Positions 8,021 to 16,593 are shown, numbered from the stretch's first letter. The stretch is 45,880 nucleotides of DNA from Nevskia sp. (GCA_030694365.1 JAUXYM010000003.1:1-45880); one strand, 5' to 3'. The notes: generated by a model from the letters alone, not told the origin. Program-made: numbers and translations.

Positions 8021-8734
8021 ATGCCGATCCGCAGATTTCTGCCTGTTGCCGCCTTGCTGCCCCTGCATGCAGCGTTCGCAGCGGGCTTCGATCTGCGGAC
8101 CACGGTGGCCTCCGATGAGCTGTTTCGGGGCATTCCGCAGAACAACAGCCTCACGGTTGGCCTGCGCGGCGACTATCGCTTCGATAATCGCGTCTATGTC
8201 GGGGTGCGAGCGCTGAACAATCGCAGCCAGGGGGGCGCGCAGAGCGATTTCTACGTCGGCTACAGCCGCGCGCTGAACCTGTTCGGTCTGATCCAGGCGA
8301 CGGCCGATGGTGGCTTGTCGGCCAGCATCTACGGCGATGACGACAGCCGCCTCCAAAATCCGGACTACGTCGAGGGCTACGCGAGCCTCGGGGTCGGCCC
8401 GCTGCGCGTAAGCGGCAGCTATGCACCCGATTACTTCGGTACTGGCGCCGCCGGCTATCGCATGGCCGGCCAGCTGAAATTGCCGCTGCCGTTCCCAGGC
8501 TTGAGCGCCACTGCCGTGATCGGCTGGAATGCCGGCGACGGTGTGCGGCGGCTGGTGGCCAGCCGCCAGCAGGAGGGTCGCGGCGCGCAATACGCCGATT
8601 ACAGCCTGGTCATCAACCAGGAGTTGCCGCTGGCGTTTTCGGCATTCGGACAGGTCTCCGGCACCACGGTGGACATCGATGGTTCGCGCGCGCCGACCTT
8701 TCTCATCGGCCTGCGCTGGCGCTACGGCGTCTGA
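8021..8734 (+). CDS. TorF-family putative porin (TIGR02001/Gcw_chp-like)
   Basis: A 237-residue exported protein. The signal peptide is residues 1-21 (ends AAFA). The mature start (FDLRTTVASDELFRGIPQNN) followed by paired strands such as NRVYVGVRALNN and SDFYVGYSRAL is the pattern of the TIGR02001/Gcw_chp family, thought to be small outer-membrane barrels. ATG 8021 is chosen because it gives a clean signal peptide; a GTG at 7988 is possible and neither has a strong ribosome site. Family members are often found beside glnK-amtB, which here start 3.4 kb downstream. The 3' end overlaps convergent comM by 13 bp. Confidence 0.75.
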   Translation: MPIRRFLPVAALLPLHAAFAAGFDLRTTVASDELFRGIPQNNSLTVGLRGDYRFDNRVYVGVRALNNRSQGGAQSDFYVGYSRALNLFGLIQATADGGLSASIYGDDDSRLQNPDYVEGYASLGVGPLRVSGSYAPDYFGTGAAGYRMAGQLKLPLPFPGLSATAVIGWNAGDGVRRLVASRQQEGRGAQYADYSLVINQELPLAFSAFGQVSGTTVDIDGSRAPTFLIGLRWRYGV

Positions 8735-10245
8735 TCAATGGGTCGGTAGCGCAGCGCTTCGGCAATCTGCGCCGTGCCGACGTCGGCCGCGCCAGCGAGA
8801 TCGGCAATCGTCCGGGCCACTTTCAGCACCCGATGAAAGGCGCGAGCCGACAAGCCGAGCCGGGTCATCGCTGTCTGCAGCAAGGCTCGGCCGGCGTCAT
8901 CGGGCGCGGCATCGCGGTCGAGTTCGCGAACGCCGAGCGCGGCGTTGATCTTGCCGGCGCGCGCCAGTTGCCGGTCTCGCGCTGCGGCTACCCGCAGCCG
9001 GACGGTGGCGCTCGATTCCGCAGCGGCCGGCACCGCCGAAGTCAGCGCGGAAGCATCGAGGCGCGGCACGAAGACGTGCAGATCGATGCGATCGAGCAAC
9101 GGCCCGGACAGCCGGCTGCGATAACGGGCGACCTGATCCGGCGTGCAGCGGCAGCGCGAGCCTTGCCCCTGAACGGGGCCGATATCGCCCTGATAGCCGC
9201 AGGGACAGGGATTCATCGCGGCAACCAACTGGAAGCGGGCCGGAAAATCGACTTGCCGGGCGGCGCGGGAAATGGTGATCCGGCCATTTTCCAGCGGTTC
9301 GCGCAGCACTTCGAGCACGGCGCGTTCGAACTCGGGCAGTTCATCGAGAAACAGCACGCCGCCATGCGCCAGGGTGATTTCGCCGGGTCGGGGATTGCCA
9401 CCGCCACCGACCAGCGCCACCGCAGATGCCGTGTGATGCGGACTGCGAAACGGCCGCCGGCCCCAGTTCGATGGATCAAAACCGCCATGGCCGATGCTGG
9501 CGATCGCGGCGACTTCCAGCGCTTCGTCCTGGGCCAGCGCCGGCAGCAAGCCGGGTAAACGCTGCGCCAGCATGCTTTTGCCGCTGCCGGGCGGGCCGGC
9601 CATCAACAGCGAATGGCCGCCAGCGGCAGCGATTTCCAGTGCTCTGCGTGCCTGCAACTGGCCGCGCACGTCGGCGAGGTCTGGACCGTGATCAGCGGTT
9701 TCTTCCAGCGTGAGCCTGGGCGCGATGCTGAGGCGGTTCTCGTGCAATTCAGTGCACAGCGCACCAAGACTGAGCGCACCGTGAACGATTGCGTGCTCGG
9801 CGAGCGATGCTTCGCCGATATTGGCCATTGGCACTAACAAAGATCGCCCCATTTTGGCGCATTGCAAGGCTGCCGGCAGTGCGCCGCGCACCGGACGAAT
9901 CTCGCCGGTCAGCGACAGTTCGCCCAGCACTTCCAGTCCGGCGAGCGGTGCCAGTGGAATCTGGCCGGAAGCAGCGAGCACGCCGAGCGCGATCGGCAGA
10001 TCGAAACGGCCCCCTTCCTTCGGCAGATCGGCAGGTGCCAGATTGACGGTGATCCGGCGATTCGGGAACTGGTAGCCGGAATTGACGATCGCGGCGCGCA
10101 CCCGATCGCGCGATTCCCGCACCGCCGCTTCCGGCAGACCGACGATCGCCAGGCCGGGCAGGCCGGGTGCCAGGTGCACTTCCACAGTCACCGCTTCGGC
10201 GGTCAGGCCATTTTGTGCACGGCTGTGAATGATGGCGAGCGTCAA
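8722..10245 (-). CDS. comM: ComM/YifB-family AAA+ Mg-chelatase-like ATPase
   Basis: A 507-residue protein. An N-terminal Lon-protease-like domain (about 1-170) is followed by an AAA+ domain with Walker A GPPGSGKS (about 217-224) and Walker B FLDELPEF, then a C-terminal Mg-chelatase domain with the Cys cluster region CPCGYQGD and CRCTPDQV. In Vibrio and Acinetobacter ComM is a hexameric helicase that promotes branch migration during natural transformation. ComF is also encoded in this window. Length and domain order are normal. It follows ubiK by 36 bp in the same direction and shares 13 bp of 3' end with the convergent porin-like gene. Confidence 0.94.
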   Translation of the reverse strand: MTLAIIHSRAQNGLTAEAVTVEVHLAPGLPGLAIVGLPEAAVRESRDRVRAAIVNSGYQFPNRRITVNLAPADLPKEGGRFDLPIALGVLAASGQIPLAPLAGLEVLGELSLTGEIRPVRGALPAALQCAKMGRSLLVPMANIGEASLAEHAIVHGALSLGALCTELHENRLSIAPRLTLEETADHGPDLADVRGQLQARRALEIAAAGGHSLLMAGPPGSGKSMLAQRLPGLLPALAQDEALEVAAIASIGHGGFDPSNWGRRPFRSPHHTASAVALVGGGGNPRPGEITLAHGGVLFLDELPEFERAVLEVLREPLENGRITISRAARQVDFPARFQLVAAMNPCPCGYQGDIGPVQGQGSRCRCTPDQVARYRSRLSGPLLDRIDLHVFVPRLDASALTSAVPAAAESSATVRLRVAAARDRQLARAGKINAALGVRELDRDAAPDDAGRALLQTAMTRLGLSARAFHRVLKVARTIADLAGAADVGTAQIAEALRYRPIDQTP

Positions 10246-10281
10246 TGGAACGTCCTGGCTGACAGTTCCGGAGCGTCGTGC

Positions 10282-10539
10282 CTAGCCGGCTTGACCAGCA
10301 GTCTGCTGTTCGAGCGTCTTCAGCCGTTTCTCGAGCGTCGCCAGACGGGTCTGGGTGCGGACCAGCAGTTCGGCCTGGGTATCGAAACGCTCGCGGCTGA
10401 CCAGTTCCAGGCGGTCGAGATTGGCCCGCAGCACGGCGCGGAAGTTGTCTTCCAGCTCGGTCTTCAGGCCGCGCAAACTAGGCGGCAGCACGCGGCCGAG
10501 GCGGGAGGCGATTTCTTCGAGGGCGAGGGGATCGATCAT
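10282..10539 (-). CDS. ubiK: Ubiquinone biosynthesis accessory factor UbiK
   Basis: An 85-residue protein of the BMFP/YqiC family. It begins with the conserved MIDPLALEEIASRLGRVLPP, continues with the amphipathic DNFRAVLRANLDRLELVSRERFD stretch, and ends in a heptad coiled coil (LVRTQTRLATLEKRLKTLEQQ) that trimerises. UbiK works with UbiJ as a scaffold for the soluble ubiquinone hydroxylation complex. It lies between the antiporter and comM, each about 35 bp apart. UbiA is encoded at 29690. Confidence 0.92.
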   Translation of the reverse strand: MIDPLALEEIASRLGRVLPPSLRGLKTELEDNFRAVLRANLDRLELVSRERFDTQAELLVRTQTRLATLEKRLKTLEQQTAGQAG

Positions 10540-10573
10540 GGTGCGTGGTGTCGGAGGAGCTTGGCGTTGGTCG

Positions 10574-11833
10574 TCAGAACAGCAGGAAAGCGAAGAACAT
10601 CAGCAGCGTAGGCGGGAGGGCGGCGATAAACAATCCGCCGGCACCCACCGTCTGGTGCGGGAACAGCGGCTTCAGGATCGCCATGCCGGCCGGGTTCGGC
10701 GCGTTGGCGATCACCGTCAGGCCGCCGCCGGTGATCGCACCGGCGACGACGAAATATTTGAACTCGTCGGACAGGTTCGGCACCTGGGCGGCGAGATAGG
10801 TGACGGCAGCGTTGTCGGTGATCGCGGTCAGCAAGGTCGCGGCGACGAACACCTGCTGCGGGTTCAGAGCCTGCAGCACCGGCTTCAGCCACCATTGCTG
10901 CAGGCCGCCGATGATCACCAGCCCGGCCAGGAAGCAGGCGACCAGCAGCGCTTCCTTGACGATCAGGCGATTCTGATGCGCCGGGTAGGCGTGGGCCCAG
11001 AGCAGGAACAGCAGCAGCACGCCGAGAAACATCGGCGGATGGTGGGCGAAGACCACGATCGCGGCCAGAAAACCGAGATGCAGCAAGGCCTGCGAGACCG
11101 GCACGCGATGATCGTCGCCGGACGCGTCCTCGGTCGGCAGCTTGCGCAAGGTCGACATGAACAAGGCGGTGACCGCCGCGGCATTGATCAGCACCACCGG
11201 AATCACCTTGACCGCGAAGTTACTGAGCATGAAGTTCAGATCCCAGCCCCAGAGGCTCGCCACCATCAGCACCGGCGGTGCCGCGAACGGCGTCAGCGCG
11301 CCACCGACCGAGACATTGACGAACAGCACGCCGATCGTGGCGTAGCACATGCGCACCGGCAGGCGATGGCGGAAATGGCTTTCCCGCAACAGCAGCGCCG
11401 CCAGGGTCATGGCACCGGGTTCGGTGATCAGCGAGCCGAGCAGCGGAATCACCGTCAATGCCGCGAAATAGGTCGCCGCCGCACCGGGCAAGGGCAGCAT
11501 ACGGGCAACGACTCGGGTGACATTGCCCATCGCTGCCAGCACCGGCCGGCTGGCGGCGACCACCATGATCGCGAAAACGAACAGCGGCTCGGTGAAATTG
11601 CGCCCGTCGACATAAGCGATCGCGGCGGCCGCGCCTTCCATCGCCATGTAGGCAGAGATCAAGGCCGCCGCCCATAGCGCGAAGACGATCTCGACTTCCG
11701 CCAGCGAGTGGATCAGGCCGGCATGGCGCGGGAAACGGTGGGCGATTCTCGCCACGAAGGCGACCGAGAAGGTGTGCAGCAGCGCCAGCGCGAACATCGC
11801 GGCGGCGAGGAGCTGGAAGAGCGTCGGGGTCAT
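10574..11833 (-). CDS. Putative Na+/H+ antiporter (Na_H_antiport_3 family)
   Basis: A 419-residue, highly hydrophobic inner-membrane protein with roughly eleven predicted helices. Short charged loops include the LRKLPTEDASGDDHR loop near the middle. Conserved-looking intramembrane motifs are LITEPGAMTLAALLL, SVGGALTPFAAPP and TAITDNAAVTYLAAQ; the last resembles the discontinuous helix of ion-transporter-fold antiporters. The family call (DUF1504, putative Na+/H+ antiporter) is by recognition; the ion specificity is not shown by the sequence. It is the first gene of the antiporter-ubiK-comM unit. A near-perfect dyad (11870-11902) lies 37 bp upstream of the start and may be its operator. Confidence 0.8.
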   Translation of the reverse strand: MTPTLFQLLAAAMFALALLHTFSVAFVARIAHRFPRHAGLIHSLAEVEIVFALWAAALISAYMAMEGAAAAIAYVDGRNFTEPLFVFAIMVVAASRPVLAAMGNVTRVVARMLPLPGAAATYFAALTVIPLLGSLITEPGAMTLAALLLRESHFRHRLPVRMCYATIGVLFVNVSVGGALTPFAAPPVLMVASLWGWDLNFMLSNFAVKVIPVVLINAAAVTALFMSTLRKLPTEDASGDDHRVPVSQALLHLGFLAAIVVFAHHPPMFLGVLLLFLLWAHAYPAHQNRLIVKEALLVACFLAGLVIIGGLQQWWLKPVLQALNPQQVFVAATLLTAITDNAAVTYLAAQVPNLSDEFKYFVVAGAITGGGLTVIANAPNPAGMAILKPLFPHQTVGAGGLFIAALPPTLLMFFAFLLF

Positions 11834-11869
11834 CTCGGATGCGGCTCCGTTCGAGGCGGGATCAGGCTT

Positions 11870-11902
11870 GAATCTGGGTCACGACTATACGGACTCAGAT
11901 TC
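11870..11902. promoter_or_regulatory. Dyad-symmetric operator candidate upstream of the antiporter
   Basis: The arms GAATCTGGGTC (11870-11880) and GACTCAGATTC (11892-11902) pair at 10 of 11 positions across an 11-nt spacer, ACGACTATACG. On the minus strand the spacer contains TATAGT, a good -10 for the antiporter gene, so a protein bound to the dyad would block that promoter. The repressor is unknown. Confidence 0.45.
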
Positions 11903-12053
11903 ATTGATGGACTTTTGATGGCCGGTTCACGGGCGTTGACGGCAGGCGGCCAAACGCTATCGGTGTGCGTTCCTGCGCGGGCCCGCGACGCAAACCGGTG
12001 GCTGGCAGCAATGCTCTGCGTAGCGCAGCAAAGGCCATTTGTCGGACGGTGAA

Positions 12054-12069
12054 TGGCACGCTCCGTGCT
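12054..12069 (+). promoter_or_regulatory. Sigma-54 (-24/-12) promoter of glnK-amtB
   Basis: TGGCACGCTCCGTGCT has GG and GC spaced by 10 nt and one mismatch to consensus, at the same position as in the porin promoter at 6738-6753. The predicted start is near 12080, about 70 nt before the glnK ATG. Control of glnK-amtB by NtrC and sigma-54 is well established in Proteobacteria. Confidence 0.85.
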
Positions 12070-12136
12070 AAACCTCTCCGGCTGTACGCAGACCCCAGCC
12101 TGCCGCAGCGCCAGGGCGGTTCGCCGCCGACGATAA

Positions 12137-12490
<354 letters not shown>

Positions 12491-12521
12491 ACGACGGCTC
12501 AACATTTTTAGGGGACCCCCG

Positions 12522-14045
12522 ATGATTTCTCTTGGCAAGCTTTCCCGAGCACTGCTGTTCGCCGGCCTGACGGCCGCGGGCGGCATTGCATTCGCCGAGG
12601 AGGCCGCAGTACCGGCCCCGCCGGCAGCTGAAGCGACTGCTGCACCTGCGGCCGAAGCCGCAGCTCCTGATGCGGCGGCTCCGGCCGCCACCGAAGCGGC
12701 CCCCGCCGTAGCGGCCAAGCCTCCGGTGTTCAACGAAGGCAACATTGCCTGGATGCTGGTGTCGACGGCGATGGTGCTGCTGATGTCGCTGCCCGGCCTG
12801 GCACTGTTCTACGGCGGCATGGTCCGCTCCAAGAACATGCTGTCGACGATGACCCAGACCTTCGCGATCTTCTGTCTGATCGGCGTGCTCTGGGTGGTCT
12901 ACGGCTACTCGGTCGCTTTCAGCGGCACCGCGCCGTTCTTCGGCACGCTCGACAAGATGATGTTGAAGGGCGTGGTCTACGACGCCAATGGCTTCTTCAC
13001 GGCGACCGCGACCTTCTCCAAGGGTGTGGTCATTCCGGAACTGCTGTTTGCGGTGTTCCAGATGACCTTCGCCTGCATCACCGTGGCCCTGATCGCCGGT
13101 GCCTATGCCGAGCGCATGAAGTTTACGGCCGTGCTGATCTTCTCGGTGGTCTGGTTCACGCTGTCGTACCTGCCGATGGCGCACATGGTCTGGTGGTGGG
13201 CGGGCCCGGATGCCTATTCCAGCCTCGACGTGGTTGATGCGACCAATGCCACGGCCGGTTATCTCTGGCAGCTCGGCGCGCTCGACTTTGCTGGCGGTAC
13301 GGTCGTTCACATCAACGCCGGTGTTGCCGGCCTGGTGGCCGCGATCATCCTCGGCAAGCGCAGCGGCCACGGCAAGGTGGCGATGGCCCCGCACAGCTTG
13401 GTAATGAGCATGATCGGTACCGCCTTGCTGTGGTTCGGCTGGTTCGGCTTCAACGCCGGTTCCAACCTCGAAGCCAACGGCTACGCCGTGCTGGCCTTCG
13501 CGAACACTGCGTTTGCCACCGCTGCTGCCGGCATGGCCTGGTTCTTCGCGGAATGGTTGTTCAAGGGCAAGCCTTCCCTGCTCGGCATCATCTCCGGTGC
13601 GGTTGCTGGCCTGGTGGCAATCACTCCGGCCTGCGGCTTCGTCGGCATCGGCGGCGGCCTGATCATCGGCTTGCTCGCGGGTGTCATCTGCTTCTTCGCG
13701 GTGGCTTACCTGAAGTCGATGATCGGCTATGACGATGCACTCGATGCCTTCGGCGTCCATGCGGTCGGCGGCATCATCGGCGCCATCCTGACCGGCGTGT
13801 TCGTCGATCCGGCCAAGGGCGGCGTCGGTGTCTACAACAACTGGTTCGAGCTGGTGCCGGGTTACTCCTCGGGCCAGATCATGATCCAGGTGAAAGCGGT
13901 GCTGGTCGCCATCGTGCTCAGCTCCGTGGTGACGGCGGTCACTCTGCTGATTCTTAAGTACACGATCGGTATTCGGGTGTCGGAAGACGCCGAAGCCGAA
14001 GGCCTCGATCTCGCCGAGCACGGCGAGAAGGCCTACAACCCTTAA
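12522..14045 (+). CDS. amtB: Ammonium transporter AmtB
   Basis: A 507-residue trimeric inner-membrane ammonium channel with 11 helices. The N terminus is a signal peptide (about 1-23, ends AFA), then an unusual 40-45-residue Ala/Pro/Glu-rich periplasmic linker before the first helix (about residue 70). Family hallmarks are the gate region ALFYGGMVRSKN, the substrate-site segment MAHMVWWW, the DFAGGTVVHINAG motif with the first pore His, and the second pore His in DAFGVHAVGG. The C-terminal tail (SEDAEAEGLDLAEHGEKAYNP) is the GlnK-interacting type. Start ATG 12522 is preceded by AGGGGA. It is co-transcribed with glnK from the sigma-54 promoter. Confidence 0.95.
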   Translation: MISLGKLSRALLFAGLTAAGGIAFAEEAAVPAPPAAEATAAPAAEAAAPDAAAPAATEAAPAVAAKPPVFNEGNIAWMLVSTAMVLLMSLPGLALFYGGMVRSKNMLSTMTQTFAIFCLIGVLWVVYGYSVAFSGTAPFFGTLDKMMLKGVVYDANGFFTATATFSKGVVIPELLFAVFQMTFACITVALIAGAYAERMKFTAVLIFSVVWFTLSYLPMAHMVWWWAGPDAYSSLDVVDATNATAGYLWQLGALDFAGGTVVHINAGVAGLVAAIILGKRSGHGKVAMAPHSLVMSMIGTALLWFGWFGFNAGSNLEANGYAVLAFANTAFATAAAGMAWFFAEWLFKGKPSLLGIISGAVAGLVAITPACGFVGIGGGLIIGLLAGVICFFAVAYLKSMIGYDDALDAFGVHAVGGIIGAILTGVFVDPAKGGVGVYNNWFELVPGYSSGQIMIQVKAVLVAIVLSSVVTAVTLLILKYTIGIRVSEDAEAEGLDLAEHGEKAYNP

Positions 14046-14064
14046 GCCCTCACACCGTTCAGTC

Positions 14065-14100
14065 CCGGCCTGCCAGCGGATCGCTCCGCTGGCAGGCCGG
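14065..14100 (+). terminator. Perfect 16-bp hairpin after amtB
   Basis: The stem 14065-14080 pairs perfectly with 14085-14100 around a TCGC loop, 20 nt after the amtB stop. It has no T tract, so it is more likely an mRNA 3'-end stabiliser or processing signal than a complete intrinsic terminator; the terminator 36 nt further on supplies the stop. Confidence 0.5.
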
Positions 14101-14135
14101 TACGGAGAGAATTCTCCAAGGGAAGTTGTTATTGG

Positions 14136-14164
14136 GCGGGCCTGTCGCCGGGTCCGCTTTTTTT
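14136..14164 (+). terminator. Rho-independent terminator between amtB and second glnK
   Basis: A 7-bp stem with one G-U pair (14136-14142 with 14151-14157) is followed by seven T residues. It separates the sigma-54-driven glnK-amtB unit from the second glnK. Confidence 0.7.
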
Positions 14165-14169
14165 ATGAG

Positions 14170-14188
14170 CTTGTACATCCTGTACAAG
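14170..14188. promoter_or_regulatory. Dyad upstream of second glnK
   Basis: CTTGTACA and TGTACAAG form a perfect 8-bp inverted repeat with a 3-nt spacer, 6 nt after the terminator T run and 82 nt before the gene. A second short inverted repeat (CGCGCC/GGCGCG) follows at 14191-14208. A weak sigma-70 promoter (TTTTCA, 16-nt spacer, TACACT at 14234-14239) lies downstream, so a repressor or activator could act here. Confidence 0.4.
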
Positions 14189-14269
14189 ACCGCGCCGTCC
14201 CTGGCGCGGACTTTTCAAATAAGCCAGAACCCTTACACTCGCGAAGTGCTCAGGAACGAGAATTAAACA

Positions 14270-14608
14270 ATGAAAATGCTGATCGCCATCATCAAGCCGT
14301 TCCGCCTGGACGCCGTGCGCGAAGCGCTCGCCGAAGCGGGTGTCCAGGGCATGACGGTGACGGAAGTGCGCGGCTTCGGTCGCCAGAAAGGTCACACCGA
14401 GCTGTATCGCGGTGCCGAATACACCATCGATCTGCTGCCCAAGATCAAACTCGAAGTGGCCTTGACCCCCGATCAGGTCGACAAGGCCGTTGAAGCGATT
14501 GCCCGTTCTGCGAAGACCGGACAGATCGGCGACGGCAAGATCTTCGTCTACGATCTCAATCAGACGGTTCGTATCCGCACCGGAGAATCGGGCGTCGACG
14601 CGGTCTGA
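14270..14608 (+). CDS. PII signal protein GlnK/GlnB (second copy)
   Basis: A 112-residue PII protein closely similar to the glnK product at 12152, with the same T-loop ([11 protein letters not shown], Tyr51) and C-loop RIRTGESG. Differences lie mainly in helices 1 and 2 and the region after the B-loop. Such paralogues usually divide work between AmtB gating and control of NtrB and GlnE; which role this one has cannot be read from sequence. It has its own upstream region with no convincing sigma-54 site, so it may be expressed constitutively, as glnB often is. Confidence 0.9.
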   Translation: MKMLIAIIKPFRLDAVREALAEAGVQGMTVTEVRGFGRQKGHTELYRGAEYTIDLLPKIKLEVALTPDQVDKAVEAIARSAKTGQIGDGKIFVYDLNQTVRIRTGESGVDAV

Positions 14609-14663
14609 CAGAGCAAGGTCCGACTACGGACCGCCGCCTGCCGACCCACAGGAGGCTGTCCCG

Positions 14664-15050
14664 ATGAAACTGAGCAGTGTCTTGTTGAAGTTCCTGCTGG
14701 CAGTGCTGCTGCTGAATGGGTCGACAGCGGTGCCCGCAAAGGCGCAAAGCCGGGTCTACCAGTGGACGGACGGCAACGGCGTGGTCCATTACAGCGACAG
14801 CACACGCGGACCAGCAAGATCGATTTTGATCAAGCCGACCAACCACGGCCTCGACGGCGGCGTCAGCACGGCGGCTATCGATGACGGCGCCTGCAAGGCC
14901 AGGCGCGACCAACTGCAGCGCTACAGCGGTGCCAGCCGGGTCACCGAAACCAATGCCCTCGGCGAGACCCGCGACTACGGCGACGCCGAGATCAGGAAGC
15001 TGATCGACACCACCGAAGCGGCTGTGCGCACAGCCTGCGGCGAAAACTGA
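14664..15050 (+). CDS. Exported DUF4124 protein
   Basis: A 128-residue protein with a signal peptide (about 1-28, ends AKA) followed at once by the DUF4124 motif VYQWTDGNGVVHYSDS. The rest is short and hydrophilic, with two Cys residues that could pair. The function of the family is unknown; members are periplasmic or envelope proteins common in gammaproteobacteria. CAGGAGG precedes the ATG. It lies 55 bp after the second glnK and 10 bp before another DUF4124 gene. Confidence 0.75.
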   Translation: MKLSSVLLKFLLAVLLLNGSTAVPAKAQSRVYQWTDGNGVVHYSDSTRGPARSILIKPTNHGLDGGVSTAAIDDGACKARRDQLQRYSGASRVTETNALGETRDYGDAEIRKLIDTTEAAVRTACGEN

Positions 15051-15060
15051 CGCGGCGCGC

Positions 15061-15531
15061 TTGTCCTCGCGCCTGATCATCGCGGTGCTGTTGCTGGCGG
15101 CGGCGAGTGCAGCCGGCATGGCCCGGGCGGCCAGCGCCTACAAGTGGATCGATGCCCAAGGCAATACCCACTACGACGACCAGAACAGCCTCCAGCAGCG
15201 GCTGACCCTGAAATACCTGAACCAGCGAGCCGTCCCGGAACAGCTCGAAGCCACCACGCCGCGCGACTTCATCGAAGCCGTGGCGAGGGATTGCGTCAAT
15301 GTCCGCGATCGCGCTGCGATCTACCGAGGTGCCAGGAAGGTCTACGGCCGCGATCCGGTCGGCAACGCCTATCGGCTGTCGGCCCGCCAGCAGGCGCTGG
15401 AAGTGGAAGCGGCCGAACGCAACATCCAGCGCTACTGCAGCACCGGCGCCGCCGCCAGCTTGTACCGCGAGCAGCGGGCAGCGGCGTCAGCGCCGAAGGC
15501 CAGAAAAATCGAGGTTGAGCAGCGCCGCTAG
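15061..15531 (+). CDS. Exported DUF4124 protein, second copy
   Basis: A 156-residue protein starting with TTG just 10 bp after the preceding gene. A signal peptide of about 23 residues leads into a DUF4124 motif, AYKWIDAQGNTHYDDQ. Residues 60-156 are helical and Arg/Ala-rich, with Cys in RDCVNVRD and QRYCSTGA. No clear ribosome site is seen, so translation may be coupled to the upstream gene; a GTG at 15085 is an alternative start. The function is unknown. Confidence 0.65.
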   Translation: MSSRLIIAVLLLAAASAAGMARAASAYKWIDAQGNTHYDDQNSLQQRLTLKYLNQRAVPEQLEATTPRDFIEAVARDCVNVRDRAAIYRGARKVYGRDPVGNAYRLSARQQALEVEAAERNIQRYCSTGAAASLYREQRAAASAPKARKIEVEQRR

Positions 15532-15562
15532 GGCATTTCCCCTTCAAATCCCTACAAGCATT

Positions 15563-15645
15563 CGTCATTCCCGCGCAGGCGGGAATCCAGTTTTGATGCG
15601 ATGCGCTTCAGCCCAAACTGGATGCCCGCCTGCGCGGGCATGACG
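15563..15645. repeat. Palindromic intergenic repeat (CGTCATTCCCGCG type)
   Basis: 31-bp arms (15563-15593 and 15615-15645) pair with 2 mismatches around a 21-nt loop. The arm sequence, a GTCATTCCCGCG core followed by AGGCGGGAATCC, is a widespread proteobacterial intergenic palindrome. It lies between the convergent DUF4124 and speE genes, where it could act as a two-way transcript end. It is unrelated to the ~94-nt family. Confidence 0.8.
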
Positions 15646-15688
15646 GGATTTTATGGTTCCATTTACTTTGAAAACGCCCTAATCGGCG

Positions 15689-16543
15689 CTATCCGGCGAT
15701 TGCCTTCTTGACGAAGGTCGGTAAAGCAAACGCCGCTGCGTGCGTATCGACGTTGTAGAACTGGCAATCCATCGCTTCGATCGCCTGCTCATCGAGCCGC
15801 GCCGCCAGCGGGCCGGGGGTCTTCTGGGCGATCGAACCGCTCCACCAGCCGCTCGGATAGATCGTCTGCGGGAAGTGGATCAGGCGGGTCTGGGCGAAGC
15901 CGGCCTGGCGCATGAACCGGTGCATCTCGGTGATCAGCGGCAGATGCAGGATTGGCGATTCCGACTGCTGCACCATCAGGCCGCCCGGCTTCAGGGCGCG
16001 CAGGCAGTCGACATAGAACTTGGCCCCGAACAGACCTTCGGCCGGGCCGACCGGATCGGTCGAGTCGATGATGATCAGGTCGAGGCTGGCCGGCGCGACT
16101 TCCTTCATCCAGGCCAGGCCGTCGCCGAAGAACAGCGTGGCGCGCGGATCCTGGTTGGCGACGCAGAGTTCCGGGAAGTACTGCTCCGAAAGGCGGGTCA
16201 CCCGCTCGTCGATCTCGACTTGGGTCGCGGTCTTCACTTCCGGGTGCTTGAGCACTTCGCGCAAGGTGCCGCAGTCACCACCGCCGACGATCACCACATG
16301 CTCGGGCGCGGCGTGCGAGTTCAGCGCCGGGTGCGACATCATCTCGTGATACAGGAAGTTGTCGCGGGTCGACACCATCGTGCAGCCGTCGATGGTCATC
16401 AGCCAGCCGAAGGTTTCGGTCTTGAAGATTTCGATCTTCTGGAACGGTGTCTGCTCGCTGTGCACACGCTCACCGAGTTTCAGCGAAAATGCCGTCCCCG
16501 TCGCATCGACGGGCTCCGAAAACCAAGTGTTGTCCAATGACAT
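15689..16543 (-). CDS. speE: Spermidine synthase
   Basis: A 284-residue aminopropyltransferase converting putrescine and decarboxylated S-adenosylmethionine to spermidine. It shows the N-terminal strand domain, the nucleotide-binding loop VIVGGGDCGTLREVLKH (the second Gly of the common GGGDG is Cys here), the acidic EID turn and the active-site IDSTDPVGPAEGLF. Length is normal. It is divergent from speA with 50 bp between starts, so the two polyamine genes share a control region. Confidence 0.95.
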   Translation of the reverse strand: MSLDNTWFSEPVDATGTAFSLKLGERVHSEQTPFQKIEIFKTETFGWLMTIDGCTMVSTRDNFLYHEMMSHPALNSHAAPEHVVIVGGGDCGTLREVLKHPEVKTATQVEIDERVTRLSEQYFPELCVANQDPRATLFFGDGLAWMKEVAPASLDLIIIDSTDPVGPAEGLFGAKFYVDCLRALKPGGLMVQQSESPILHLPLITEMHRFMRQAGFAQTRLIHFPQTIYPSGWWSGSIAQKTPGPLAARLDEQAIEAMDCQFYNVDTHAAAFALPTFVKKAIAG

Positions 16544-16593
16544 TTGTCGCGCTCCAGAAATGACGGGCGAGTATACGGTTTGGAGTATTTGAA

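Noticed and set aside
14201-14218. Sigma-54 promoter before the second glnK (TGGCGCGGACTTTTCA)
   Set aside because: The invariant GC of the -12 element is TC; too degenerate to claim.
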